Assembly: GCA_030602885.1 (NCBI GenBank) | Contig: JAUVYV010000013.1 | Coordinates: forward strand, 1-64,000 | DNA length: 64,000 nt | Origin: Phycisphaerales bacterium | Lineage (GTDB): Bacteria; Planctomycetota; Phycisphaerae; Sedimentisphaerales; Anaerobacaceae | Direction: 5' to 3' | Shown here: positions 46,426 through 53,734 of the stretch, one piece after another | How the letters are laid out: every line of letters starts with the position of its first letter | Numbering within the stretch: the first letter of the stretch is position 1 | The notes under the pieces: model-generated | What the model saw: the letters and a program-made list of their open reading frames with translations, nothing else | What the model was told of the DNA's origin: nothing | Database searches by the model: none | Translations under genes and position numbers: made by a program

Positions 46426-47154
46426 TCAGCTAATGTACCATGGCTTGGCGCTCGCGCGCCGAATATGCAGCTCATCAATCACCGCATTACCCTTGTGCGT
46501 CACCAAATATACAACCAATTCCGCAATCTCCTCAGGGCCAATCAGCTCGTCCTTATTTATGTCGGGCCGAACCCGCCCCGCCATCTCAGTATCTATCCCG
46601 CCCGGACAAATCACATGCACCCGAACATTCGAACCTCTAAGCTCTTCCGCTAATGATATACTCATCCCACGCAGTGCGTGTTTGCTCGCCGTATACGCAC
46701 TCTGCAGCGGATACCCTTTCACACCCACCACCGACGATATATTTATGATGTACCCCTGCTCAGACCTGCGAAGCAATGGCAATGCCTCCCTGCAAAGCAT
46801 GAAAGGCCCACGAGCATTGATACTCATGCACCGCTCCCAGTCCTCCGTCGCCGTCTCCTCTAAAGCCGCCGAATGGGTCACCCCCGCACAATTCACCAAT
46901 ATATCAAGCCGACCAAACCGCTCTTCCACTGCCTTTACCAGCTTTTTAATCGACTCCTCCTCCGTCAGCTCTAATGTCACCACCTCCGCCTTCCCACCTG
47001 CCCTTTCTGCCAGCCGTGCCGACTCCCTCAGTTTGTCCTCATCTCTCGCCGCCAGGACCACCGTTGCCCCCTCACGCCCCAGCGCAGCACATATCGTTCG
47101 CCCAACCCCTCTGCTTGCACCAGTCACTATCGCTACCTTACTCTTCAACCGCAT
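46426..47154 (-). CDS. Short-chain dehydrogenase/reductase (FabG-like)
   Basis: 242 residues. NAD(P)-binding VTGASRGVGRTI (TGxxxGxG) at 11; NCAG near 88; catalytic Ser in NISSVVGVKG, and Tyr-x-x-x-Lys in YTASKHAL. The C-terminus departs from FabG (ends in HIRRASAKPWYIS). The substrate cannot be assigned. AGGAG 6 bases before the ATG. Confidence 0.9.
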   Translation of the reverse strand: MRLKSKVAIVTGASRGVGRTICAALGREGATVVLAARDEDKLRESARLAERAGGKAEVVTLELTEEESIKKLVKAVEERFGRLDILVNCAGVTHSAALEETATEDWERCMSINARGPFMLCREALPLLRRSEQGYIINISSVVGVKGYPLQSAYTASKHALRGMSISLAEELRGSNVRVHVICPGGIDTEMAGRVRPDINKDELIGPEEIAELVVYLVTHKGNAVIDELHIRRASAKPWYIS

Positions 47155-47189
47155 ACGAATCTCCTGATCACCGCCCCAAACCCGCCGCG

Positions 47190-47218
47190 ATTATAACGCA
47201 AAACGCCCGCCCGCTCAC
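47190..47218 (-). promoter_or_regulatory. Candidate promoter for the SDR gene
   Basis: On the minus strand a perfect TATAAT (47195 down to 47190) is preceded at 17 bases by a poor -35 (GTGAGC). About 36 bases upstream of the start codon. Confidence 0.4.
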
Positions 47219-47298
47219 CCCAAAACTCTGTTGACTTCTCAGCCGCCGGGCTTTGCTCACCGGCCGTAATAGAGCGGGTTATTAGGATCGGCTCTAAG

Positions 47299-47335
47299 AA
47301 AGGCCTGTCTCGGAGAGCGGGCCTTTTTTTGTTTT
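47299..47335 (+). terminator. Orphan plus-strand intrinsic terminator
   Basis: AAAGGCC at 47299-47305 pairs with GGCCTTT at 47320-47326, with an inner TCTC/AGAG stem, followed by TTTTTTTGTTTTT. The nearest upstream plus-strand gene (cimA) is 1.5 kb away beyond two opposed genes, so what it terminates is unclear. Confidence 0.7.
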
Positions 47336-47396
47336 TGGGTGAAGCTGGCCAAATGAGCGGCGCTGCGGGTGCTTTTCGGACGTTTGGAATAAGTTC

Positions 47397-47425
47397 TTGA
47401 TTATGCTTGCGAATTACGTTAAAAT
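47397..47425 (+). promoter_or_regulatory. Candidate sigma-70 promoter for the 47.4-48.6 kb pair
   Basis: TTGATT at 47397-47402, 17-base spacer, TAAAAT at 47420-47425. It overlaps an in-frame upstream TTG, which argues that translation starts at the ATG at 47457 instead. Confidence 0.55.
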
Positions 47426-47456
47426 AGGCAGGAGAGAGGAGATTCAAGTTGTACGT

Positions 47457-47819
47457 ATGGCTGAGAAGAACGAACATATCGATACCGGGACGCCCGGAAA
47501 GAAAAGTGACGTGCTTCGCGGACGTGATATAATTCCCGGTGTGGCTGCGGCAGTGAAAGGACGGTCGGCTGAGGGACGCAGGGAGGCAGAGGTGCCGAGC
47601 TTTGATTTGGCTGAGCGGATAATGGCAGAGCAGCGCAAGGCATCTGCAGTCAAGAGAAAGAGACCGGGCAGAAACGAGCAAGTGGTAGGAGAACAGAAAA
47701 AGGAGCCGTCAGTGGCGGCGAGGGGGTCGATGCCGATTGGTTCGGGACGGGATGAGGTGATTGCGGAGATTGTAAAGAAGGATATTGAACGGCTTTGCCG
47801 GGGGGAAGAGCCGAGATAA
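47457..47819 (+). CDS. Basic, probably disordered small protein
   Basis: 120 residues, rich in Lys, Arg, Glu and Gly with no hydrophobic core until a short C-terminal helix (DEVIAEIVKKDIERLCRG). GAGGAG lies 15 bases before the ATG, farther than usual. It precedes the ParA/CpsD-like gene by 39 bases and probably shares its transcript. I do not recognise it. Confidence 0.55.
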   Translation: MAEKNEHIDTGTPGKKSDVLRGRDIIPGVAAAVKGRSAEGRREAEVPSFDLAERIMAEQRKASAVKRKRPGRNEQVVGEQKKEPSVAARGSMPIGSGRDEVIAEIVKKDIERLCRGEEPR

Positions 47820-47858
47820 ATGCTTCAAAAGTTGACCTGTTGATAGAGGCGCAACGGT

Positions 47859-48569
47859 ATGTGTAATGTTCCGACAAGCAGCATTCTATTGAGCGTTGAG
47901 ATACTTAAAAGTCAGTGGGTGATAATAGGCGGTATCGGGGGCATAGCTTTAGTAGTATTGCTCGTGGTGCTTTTGCTTGTGTTCAAAAGGGGCAGGGGCA
48001 GCAAGGGAGCGGTCATCAAGCTGACGGGCGAGGGGACAGTCGAGGCGTGGCCCCGGGAGAGTTACGCACCTGTCACCGAGCGGATAAGAAAGCTGGGCAA
48101 AAAGTGCAGGAGCGTTCTCTTTGCGTCGGTTGACCCGGCCGCTCTGCCGGTGGCGATGCCCGCGGCGGTAGCGGGGATACTTGGAAAGGCCGGCAAAAAG
48201 TGCCTGCTGGTGGACCTTGACTTGGAAAACGATTCTGTGGCAAAGACATTCCACATCGCCAGTGCCCGGATGGGACTGCCCGGGAGGGTGGTTGAGACGA
48301 GATTTGAAAATGTTTCTCTCTGGCCTGCTCACAACTTCATACAGCTTCACCAGATGAACGTGCGCGAGATAGTGGAGAAAGCACAGGAGCAATTCGATAT
48401 CATACTGCTGAACGCGCCGGGCCTTTTGAGCAGCCCGGACAGGAGGCAAATCATGTCTTCGGCGGCCTGTGCGTTTATCTGCAGCAAAGGCCAGGCGGAT
48501 ACATCGGCCCTTTCCGAGCTGATAGATGAGTCGGACTGCAGGATAATAGGCCATCTCCAGACCCCCTGA
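47859..48569 (+). CDS. Membrane-anchored ParA/CpsD-like protein with degenerate P-loop
   Basis: 236 residues. A single hydrophobic helix (WVIIGGIGGIALVVLLVVLL) at about 20-40 is followed by a deviant MinD/ParA/CpsD fold. The strand CRSVLFASVD should precede a P-loop, but the GK[ST] motif is absent (PAALPVAMPAAVAGIL instead). The A'-like strand KCLLVDLDLEND, FDIILLNAPG and a CAFICSKGQ-type strand remain. It therefore probably binds nucleotide weakly or not at all. Tyrosine-kinase CpsD relatives control polysaccharide export; a regulatory or scaffolding role is a guess. Confidence 0.7.
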   Translation: MCNVPTSSILLSVEILKSQWVIIGGIGGIALVVLLVVLLLVFKRGRGSKGAVIKLTGEGTVEAWPRESYAPVTERIRKLGKKCRSVLFASVDPAALPVAMPAAVAGILGKAGKKCLLVDLDLENDSVAKTFHIASARMGLPGRVVETRFENVSLWPAHNFIQLHQMNVREIVEKAQEQFDIILLNAPGLLSSPDRRQIMSSAACAFICSKGQADTSALSELIDESDCRIIGHLQTP

Positions 48570-48637
48570 CCAAGGCAGAAGTGGCATTTTCGCCCTGTTG
48601 GGGCAATTATCCAAAGAGCAAATACCGCTGTTTTCCC

Positions 48638-48666
48638 TTGATTGGCATGGGTGAGAATCGTATAAT
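48638..48666 (+). promoter_or_regulatory. Strong sigma-70 promoter for the Cys-rich miniprotein
   Basis: TTGATT at 48638-48643, exactly 17 bases, then TATAAT at 48661-48666; start codon 45 bases farther with GAGGGAG before it. Confidence 0.7.
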
Positions 48667-48710
48667 CAATTTGTCGGTTTCCAGGTTTTGACTGGATGTG
48701 AGGGAGAAAA

Positions 48711-48917
48711 ATGAAGCACACATATACGCGTTGCAGGGAGTGTAAATGGTGGTCGCAGCTTGCGGAGCGCGGCCCGGATTCAAGGCGAGGGGAGTGTCGG
48801 CGCTATCCGCCTTCGGTTTTCTTTAGCGGTCTTGTGTATCACGCGTTCTGTGAGGTGTCCAAGCGTGGATATCCAATAACCGGCGACGACGGCTGGTGCG
48901 GCGAGGCACACTTCTGA
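48711..48917 (+). CDS. Cys-rich miniprotein
   Basis: 68 residues with Cys at CRECKWW, GECRRYPP, AFCEVSK and DGWCGE, spaced like a small metal-binding or disulfide fold. The conserved-looking tryptophans resemble small zinc proteins of unknown function. Good promoter and ribosome site make it a real gene. Confidence 0.75.
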   Translation: MKHTYTRCRECKWWSQLAERGPDSRRGECRRYPPSVFFSGLVYHAFCEVSKRGYPITGDDGWCGEAHF

Positions 48918-48923
48918 CGATTA

Positions 48924-49883
48924 TCATCTGCAGCGGATGAGCTGGTTGTGGTCGAAGGCGAGATGGGGGATGCTGGTCTTGATTTCTCTAATGAAGCGCC
49001 GACCGTCTTTGTAGTAGCCGGCGGTTGGCTTTAGCTCGTTGTGGTGCGCGAGAAAAAAACGGTTGATGTCTTCGATGAGCAGCTCACGCAGGTATTTGCT
49101 GAGCATGGAGGCCAGGGCAACAGGCAGGAAGCGGCTGTCGGCGCCGACGGCGAAGTGGAGACGCATTTTTCTTTTTGCGTCGGCCAGCTCATAGCTGCTG
49201 AGCTTGTTGGTTTCGCGGATGATTTTGAGCTGGGTCTCGGGGAACATGAGCAGGAGGTTTTTTCTGTAGTGCGAACGGCCCCCCTGCCTGTCGAGGATGA
49301 TGTGCAGGTTGTCGCAGCCGAAGCACTCGAAGGCGGACTGGATGAGCCGGGCGGTGCGGTTGAACAGGACGGTGGCCTTGTTTTTTACGGAGGAGACGAG
49401 CTTGTTGTAAAAGGCGACGTCGAGGCACTGAGAGTTCAGCGCCAACAGCTCGATTCTGTTTGCGTGGAGATCGGTTTTGAAGAGGTTTGCGGCGATGGCG
49501 ATGTCGTCGCCAGCGGCGTTCAACTGATGGGCGTCGGCGTTTTCATACCAGGGGTAGGTTCGCAGGCGCGGGGGCAGGTCGGGGGCGATGGTCTGGAGCA
49601 GCTCGGTGAGTGTTGCCGGCTGGGCGTTCAGGATTTTCAGGCAGGCGAGTACGGTTCGCCGGAGGTGTTTTATGCCGAGTGCTCGGGAGTAAACTTTTTT
49701 GCTGTCGGCGATAACTAATCGGCCTGAGCGGTGTTTTCTCGATTGAGAAACGCTTTTTGCCAGTGTTTGCCAGAGGTCTGCTTTTAAGAGCTTATCGTCG
49801 ATGGCGAAGGCGGCGGAAGAAACGACGAGGGGCCCGAGAATAGGTCCGAAACCGGCTTCGTCAATCCCTACAAGCACCGCCAT
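48924..49883 (-). CDS. Enlarged RNase HII-like protein
   Basis: 319 residues from the ATG at 49883 (GAGG 9 bases upstream); an ATG 18 bases farther up is also possible. LVGIDEAGFGPILGPLVVSS is the RNase HII opening with the first Asp and Glu; DSKKVY is the next conserved piece. HIILDRQGG near 210 may supply the third acidic residue and YELADAKRKM the fourth. Ordinary RNase HII has about 200 residues; the middle (about 75-200) is an extra region. Function in removing ribonucleotides from DNA is inferred. Confidence 0.75.
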   Translation of the reverse strand: MAVLVGIDEAGFGPILGPLVVSSAAFAIDDKLLKADLWQTLAKSVSQSRKHRSGRLVIADSKKVYSRALGIKHLRRTVLACLKILNAQPATLTELLQTIAPDLPPRLRTYPWYENADAHQLNAAGDDIAIAANLFKTDLHANRIELLALNSQCLDVAFYNKLVSSVKNKATVLFNRTARLIQSAFECFGCDNLHIILDRQGGRSHYRKNLLLMFPETQLKIIRETNKLSSYELADAKRKMRLHFAVGADSRFLPVALASMLSKYLRELLIEDINRFFLAHHNELKPTAGYYKDGRRFIREIKTSIPHLAFDHNQLIRCR

Positions 49884-50002
49884 CCGTGGAATCCTCGACA
49901 TCCGTGTGTGTTAAGCGTTTTTTGTGTTAATAGCTTCAGGGGCGAGGAAAGTCAAGCATTTTACATCGCAGGAGGCACAGCGGCAGCTAAAGGGTAAAAG
50001 AG

Positions 50003-50035
50003 AAAGGCCCCCAATCTGCGGGGGCCTTTTCTTGT
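50003..50035. terminator. Bidirectional terminator
   Basis: GGCCCCC at 50006-50012 pairs with GGGGGCC at 50020-50026, flanked by AAA and TTTT. It follows the Cys-rich secreted protein gene on the minus strand. Confidence 0.75.
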
Positions 50036-50076
50036 GCTTTATACTTTCGGCGTTTGCGGTAAGCAAACGATCGGTG

Positions 50077-50403
50077 TCATTTTGATTCCTGCTTTTTCGG
50101 ACAGGTCTTGGGGCAGGAAGCACTGGCCTCTGCTTTTGGGCAGGTGCCGCTTTTAATTTTTGCGTCGCAACAGGCCTTTTCGCAGTCGAGGGGACATGCG
50201 TCCGCGGCTTTTTCGGCTGAGCAGGTCTTTGAAGCGGCGGCTAATGGGCACGTAGCCGTCTGTTCGGCGGCCTGGTGGGATGTCTTTGGGCACTTTGAGA
50301 TGTAGTCAGGGGCATCATCAGCGTTCAGCATTGCCAGGCCTGCGGATAGTGCCACCGCGAGGATGATGATTGCAGCAGATGTTATTGCGATTCTTTTTTT
50401 CAT
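50077..50403 (-). CDS. Secreted Cys-Pro-rich small protein
   Basis: 108 residues. A signal peptide (KKRIAITSAAIIILAVALSAG) is followed by a tail with ten Cys, six of them in Cys-Pro pairs (KCPK, TCPL, ACPL, TCPK, SCPK, TCPK) plus one Cys-Cys. This could bind metal or form disulfides outside the cytoplasm. AAGGAG 8 bases before the ATG. Family unknown. Confidence 0.72.
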   Translation of the reverse strand: MKKRIAITSAAIIILAVALSAGLAMLNADDAPDYISKCPKTSHQAAEQTATCPLAAASKTCSAEKAADACPLDCEKACCDAKIKSGTCPKAEASASCPKTCPKKQESK

Positions 50404-50482
50404 CACGTTTTCTCCTTTAAAATCGGCGTTTTAAAAATGAGACTGAAGGCAAAGCATCAGCCCGGGTGTTACAATATGGTTG

Positions 50483-50512
50483 ATTATATCAAACTGGCGG
50501 GAAAATTGTTCA
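50483..50512 (-). promoter_or_regulatory. Candidate promoter for the Cys-Pro-rich protein gene
   Basis: On the minus strand TGAACA (50512-50507), 18 bases, then TATAAT (50488-50483). The leader is about 75 bases. Confidence 0.5.
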
Positions 50513-50643
50513 CAAAAAAACAGCAAATGAGGGCTAATATTCTGTCCGAAGAAGGTGATTATTTGGGGCGGTTACGGCTCTAAGCATCAGCAAATGCGCA
50601 AATTTGGGCCAGGGTTGGTTCAGTAGTCTAAAAAGAGGACGGC

Positions 50644-50778
50644 ATGGTTGAAGGAGAATGGCGAGCCCATATTGCCGAAGCCCATAAAAAGGGTTGTTGG
50701 AACGGTGCAAATCCACTAAACTTCCCTTTCTTCTATCAGTGCCAGGCAAAGACACCACCTGTTTGGGATCGCTTGTGA
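50644..50778 (+). CDS. Possible 44-residue leader ORF coupled to dctP
   Basis: Begins with ATG behind GAGG and ends in a TGA that overlaps the dctP GTG as GTGA, the usual arrangement for translational coupling. The peptide (VEGEWRAHIAEAHKKG start) has no recognised family. It may equally be chance. Confidence 0.3.
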   Translation: MVEGEWRAHIAEAHKKGCWNGANPLNFPFFYQCQAKTPPVWDRL

Positions 50779-51764
50779 GAAGAGAAAAAGTCATAATTCT
50801 CCCGCTCTCTCTGCTGGTAATTGCGGGGACATTGTCCGGTTGCGCAGAAAAAGAACCTGGGGCAAAGGTCCTAAAGCTCGCCCACGGCCTCGATACAACA
50901 CATCCCGTCCACAAGGCGATGGTGTTCATGGCCGAAAAGGTAAAGGAGAAATCCGCCGGCCGACTCCGAATCGACATCTACCCGAGCGAGCAATTGGGCA
51001 GCGAACGAGAATGCATCGAGCAGTTGCAGATAGGCGCGCTCGCAATGACAAAAACCTCTTCGTCACCGCTCGAAAGTTTTATTCCGAAAATGAAGGTCCT
51101 GGGCCTGCCATATCTATTCAGAGATTCACAGCATTACTGGAAAGTCCTTTTAGGCCCCATAGGCAAAGAGCTGCTCGCTGCGGGCGAAACCGTGGGCCTT
51201 AGCGGTCTGTGCTTCTATGACGCCGGAGCTCGCAGCTTCTACACTAAAAACAAGCTCGTCGAGACACCGGCTGACCTCGATGGCTTGAAAATACGCGTCC
51301 AGAAAAGCCCCGTTGCGATGCAGATGGTAAAGACCATGGGCGGCTCGGCAACCCCAATAGACTGGGGCGAGCTCTACACATCGCTCCAGCAGGGGGTAGT
51401 CGATGGCGCCGAGAACAATCCACCGAGTTTCTATACCTCCATGCACTATGAAATCTGCAAGTACTACATACTCGACGAGCATACGCGCCCGCCGGATGTC
51501 CTGCTCATAAGCACCCCGGTCTGGAATAAGCTGTCCCCTGAGTTTCAACGTATTCTCCGCGAAGCGGCGGATGAATCAGTGGTATATCAGCGACAGCTTT
51601 GGGCGGAGAAGACAAAGGAGAATCTGCAGGCGGTAGAAGAAGCGGGCGTAATCATAATTCGACCCGACAAGACGCCGTTCCGAAAGGCGGTGGAGCCCAT
51701 GCTCGAGCAATATGAAGGTACGGAAATAGGAGAGCTTGCCGCCGGAATTGCGGCGGTGCGATAG
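50775..51764 (+). CDS. dctP: TRAP transporter substrate-binding protein DctP
   Basis: About 329 residues. A lipoprotein signal (RREKVIILPLSLLVIAGTLSGC) gives Cys near 21 as the lipidation site. DctP body: LAHGLDTTHPVHKAM, GALAMTKTSSSPL, VLGLPYLFRD, KIRVQKSPVAMQMVKTMG with the conserved Arg that contacts a carboxylate, GVVDGAENNPPSFY. The ligand is therefore probably an organic acid, including possibly sugar acids. Start is the GTG at 50775. Confidence 0.93.
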   Translation: MRREKVIILPLSLLVIAGTLSGCAEKEPGAKVLKLAHGLDTTHPVHKAMVFMAEKVKEKSAGRLRIDIYPSEQLGSERECIEQLQIGALAMTKTSSSPLESFIPKMKVLGLPYLFRDSQHYWKVLLGPIGKELLAAGETVGLSGLCFYDAGARSFYTKNKLVETPADLDGLKIRVQKSPVAMQMVKTMGGSATPIDWGELYTSLQQGVVDGAENNPPSFYTSMHYEICKYYILDEHTRPPDVLLISTPVWNKLSPEFQRILREAADESVVYQRQLWAEKTKENLQAVEEAGVIIIRPDKTPFRKAVEPMLEQYEGTEIGELAAGIAAVR

Positions 51765-51767
51765 CCG

Positions 51768-52301
51768 ATGTTTGAAAAAATCAAGAAGGTCCTGGATCAC
51801 AGTCTCGAAACGCTGGTCACCGTCTCGATGGGCGTACTGGTGCTGGATGTCGTCTGGCAGGTCTTCACCCGATACGTCCTGAAAAACCCGAGCTCCTGGA
51901 CAGAGGAGTTCGCGACTTTTCTCATGATATGGGTCGGAATGCTCGGTGCATCCGTCGCTCTCAACCGCGGCGCACATCTCGGAATCGATTACTTCGTCTC
52001 GAAGCTGTCTGCTAAAAAAACCCTGTACGTCGCTTTGTTTGCCTTTGCCGTGGTTGCTGCGTTTTCCCTGCTCGTCCTTGTCGTGGGAGGAATACAGCTT
52101 GTGAGCGTCACTCTGCAAAAAGGACAGGTCTCACCGGCATTGGGCCTTCAGATGGGATACGTCTATCTCGCCGTACCAATCAGCGGCTTCTTCCTTGTCT
52201 TTTACAGTGTCGAGCTTTTCGTCATAACGCTCGTCGCCCTTATCAGGGGTAAAGTGATTGAAGAACCACACGATTTCGAATCTACCGCCGCTATGGACTA
52301 A
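51768..52301 (+). CDS. dctQ: TRAP transporter small permease DctQ
   Basis: 177 residues with four hydrophobic helices and the DctQ signature WQVFTRYVLKNPSSWTEEFA. Starts 3 bases after dctP. It pairs with DctM in the membrane. Confidence 0.93.
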   Translation: MFEKIKKVLDHSLETLVTVSMGVLVLDVVWQVFTRYVLKNPSSWTEEFATFLMIWVGMLGASVALNRGAHLGIDYFVSKLSAKKTLYVALFAFAVVAAFSLLVLVVGGIQLVSVTLQKGQVSPALGLQMGYVYLAVPISGFFLVFYSVELFVITLVALIRGKVIEEPHDFESTAAMD

Positions 52302-52310
52302 TCACCGGCT

Positions 52311-53621
52311 ATGACACCTGAAACACTATCGATTATCGTGCTGGTTGTCAGCTTCATTGTCCTGCTTCTGCTCAATGTCCCCGTCGCCTTTTGCATGGGC
52401 ATAGCGACCCTTCTGGGCGTTATTGTCGCCGGCGACCTGCCGTCATTTCTGATAGTTGCTCAGAAAATGGCAACGGGCATAGACAGCTTCGCACTCCTGG
52501 CCATACCGTTCTTCATCCTCTCCGGCCTGTTCATGGGCAGAGGCGGCATCGCACGCCGACTCATTGATTTCGCCAACGCAATTGTAGGCCGATTCCGAGG
52601 CGGACTCGCCTTTGTCAACGTCCTCACCTGTATGCTCTTCGGCTCCATCTCCGGCTCCGCCGCCGCCGCCGTCTCCTCGGTCGGCGGATTTATGATTCCC
52701 CTGATGAACAAAATGGGCTACCACCGCGACTTCAACGCATCAATCAGCATAACAGCGGCAACAACCGGACTGCTCATCCCCCCCAGCAACGTCATGATTG
52801 TCTATTCACTCGCCACCGGCGGAATGGTCTCCATCGCCGCCATCTTCATGGCAGGCGTCCTGCCCGGAATCCTCGTCGGGCTGGCCCTGATGCTCGTCGC
52901 AGGCATCATCTCCGCACGCCGAAAATACGGCAAAGGAGAAACATTCGCTCTTGCCGAGAGCTTCAAACGATTCCTTGCCGCCATCCCGGCCCTTCTCCTG
53001 ATAGTCATAGTCCTGGGGGGAATTTTAGCCGGAATATTCACCGCCACAGAGGCATCAGCTATCGCCGTCGTTTACTCCTTTATCCTTTCGGTGTTTGTTT
53101 ACAGGGAGGTAAAAATAAAAGACCTGCCCGCAATCGTCCTTCAGTCCGCCGTCACTACCGCTGTGGTATTCCTCCTGATTGCTGCCTCCATGGCAATGAG
53201 CTGGTTCCTCGCCCTGCAAAATATCCCACAGAACATCAGTGCCTTTCTGCTCGGCCTGACTCAAAGCAAAATCCTCATCCTGCTGATTATAAATCTCATC
53301 CTCCTCGCCGTCGGCACCTTCATGGATATGACACCCGCCGTCCTCATCTTCACCCCCATATTCCTGCCCGTCGTCAAAACCTTCGGCGTTGACCCCCTCC
53401 ACTTCGGAATCATTATGATTATGAACCTCTGTATAGGCCTTTGCACACCGCCGGTGGGAACGGTCCTTTTCCTGGGCTGCGGCATCGGCAAAACCACCGT
53501 AACAAAGATCATGCGTCACATCATCCCGTTCTTCGCCGCGATGGTTGTGGTCCTCTTCCTTTGCACCTATGCGCCGTCGCTCTCGCTCATACTGCCCAAA
53601 TGGCTCGGCCTGCTCAAGTAA
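52311..53621 (+). CDS. dctM: TRAP transporter large permease DctM
   Basis: 436 residues, about 12 hydrophobic helices. LNVPVAFCMGIATLLG, IPFFILSGLFMGRGGIARRL, FGSISGSAAAAVSSVGG and a final GLCTPPVGTVLFLGCGI are DctM features. Completes a three-gene Na+-dependent uptake system for an organic acid. Confidence 0.95.
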   Translation: MTPETLSIIVLVVSFIVLLLLNVPVAFCMGIATLLGVIVAGDLPSFLIVAQKMATGIDSFALLAIPFFILSGLFMGRGGIARRLIDFANAIVGRFRGGLAFVNVLTCMLFGSISGSAAAAVSSVGGFMIPLMNKMGYHRDFNASISITAATTGLLIPPSNVMIVYSLATGGMVSIAAIFMAGVLPGILVGLALMLVAGIISARRKYGKGETFALAESFKRFLAAIPALLLIVIVLGGILAGIFTATEASAIAVVYSFILSVFVYREVKIKDLPAIVLQSAVTTAVVFLLIAASMAMSWFLALQNIPQNISAFLLGLTQSKILILLIINLILLAVGTFMDMTPAVLIFTPIFLPVVKTFGVDPLHFGIIMIMNLCIGLCTPPVGTVLFLGCGIGKTTVTKIMRHIIPFFAAMVVVLFLCTYAPSLSLILPKWLGLLK

Positions 53622-53734
53622 GCAAAGGCTGAGGAACGCCAAGCTAACTGAGGTTCGTACCAGCAAACAGCTTTTTTTCCTGTTGCGGGGTTAGACAAGT
53701 AAGGCTATCATGTGAGAGTTGGAAGGAATTCGCA

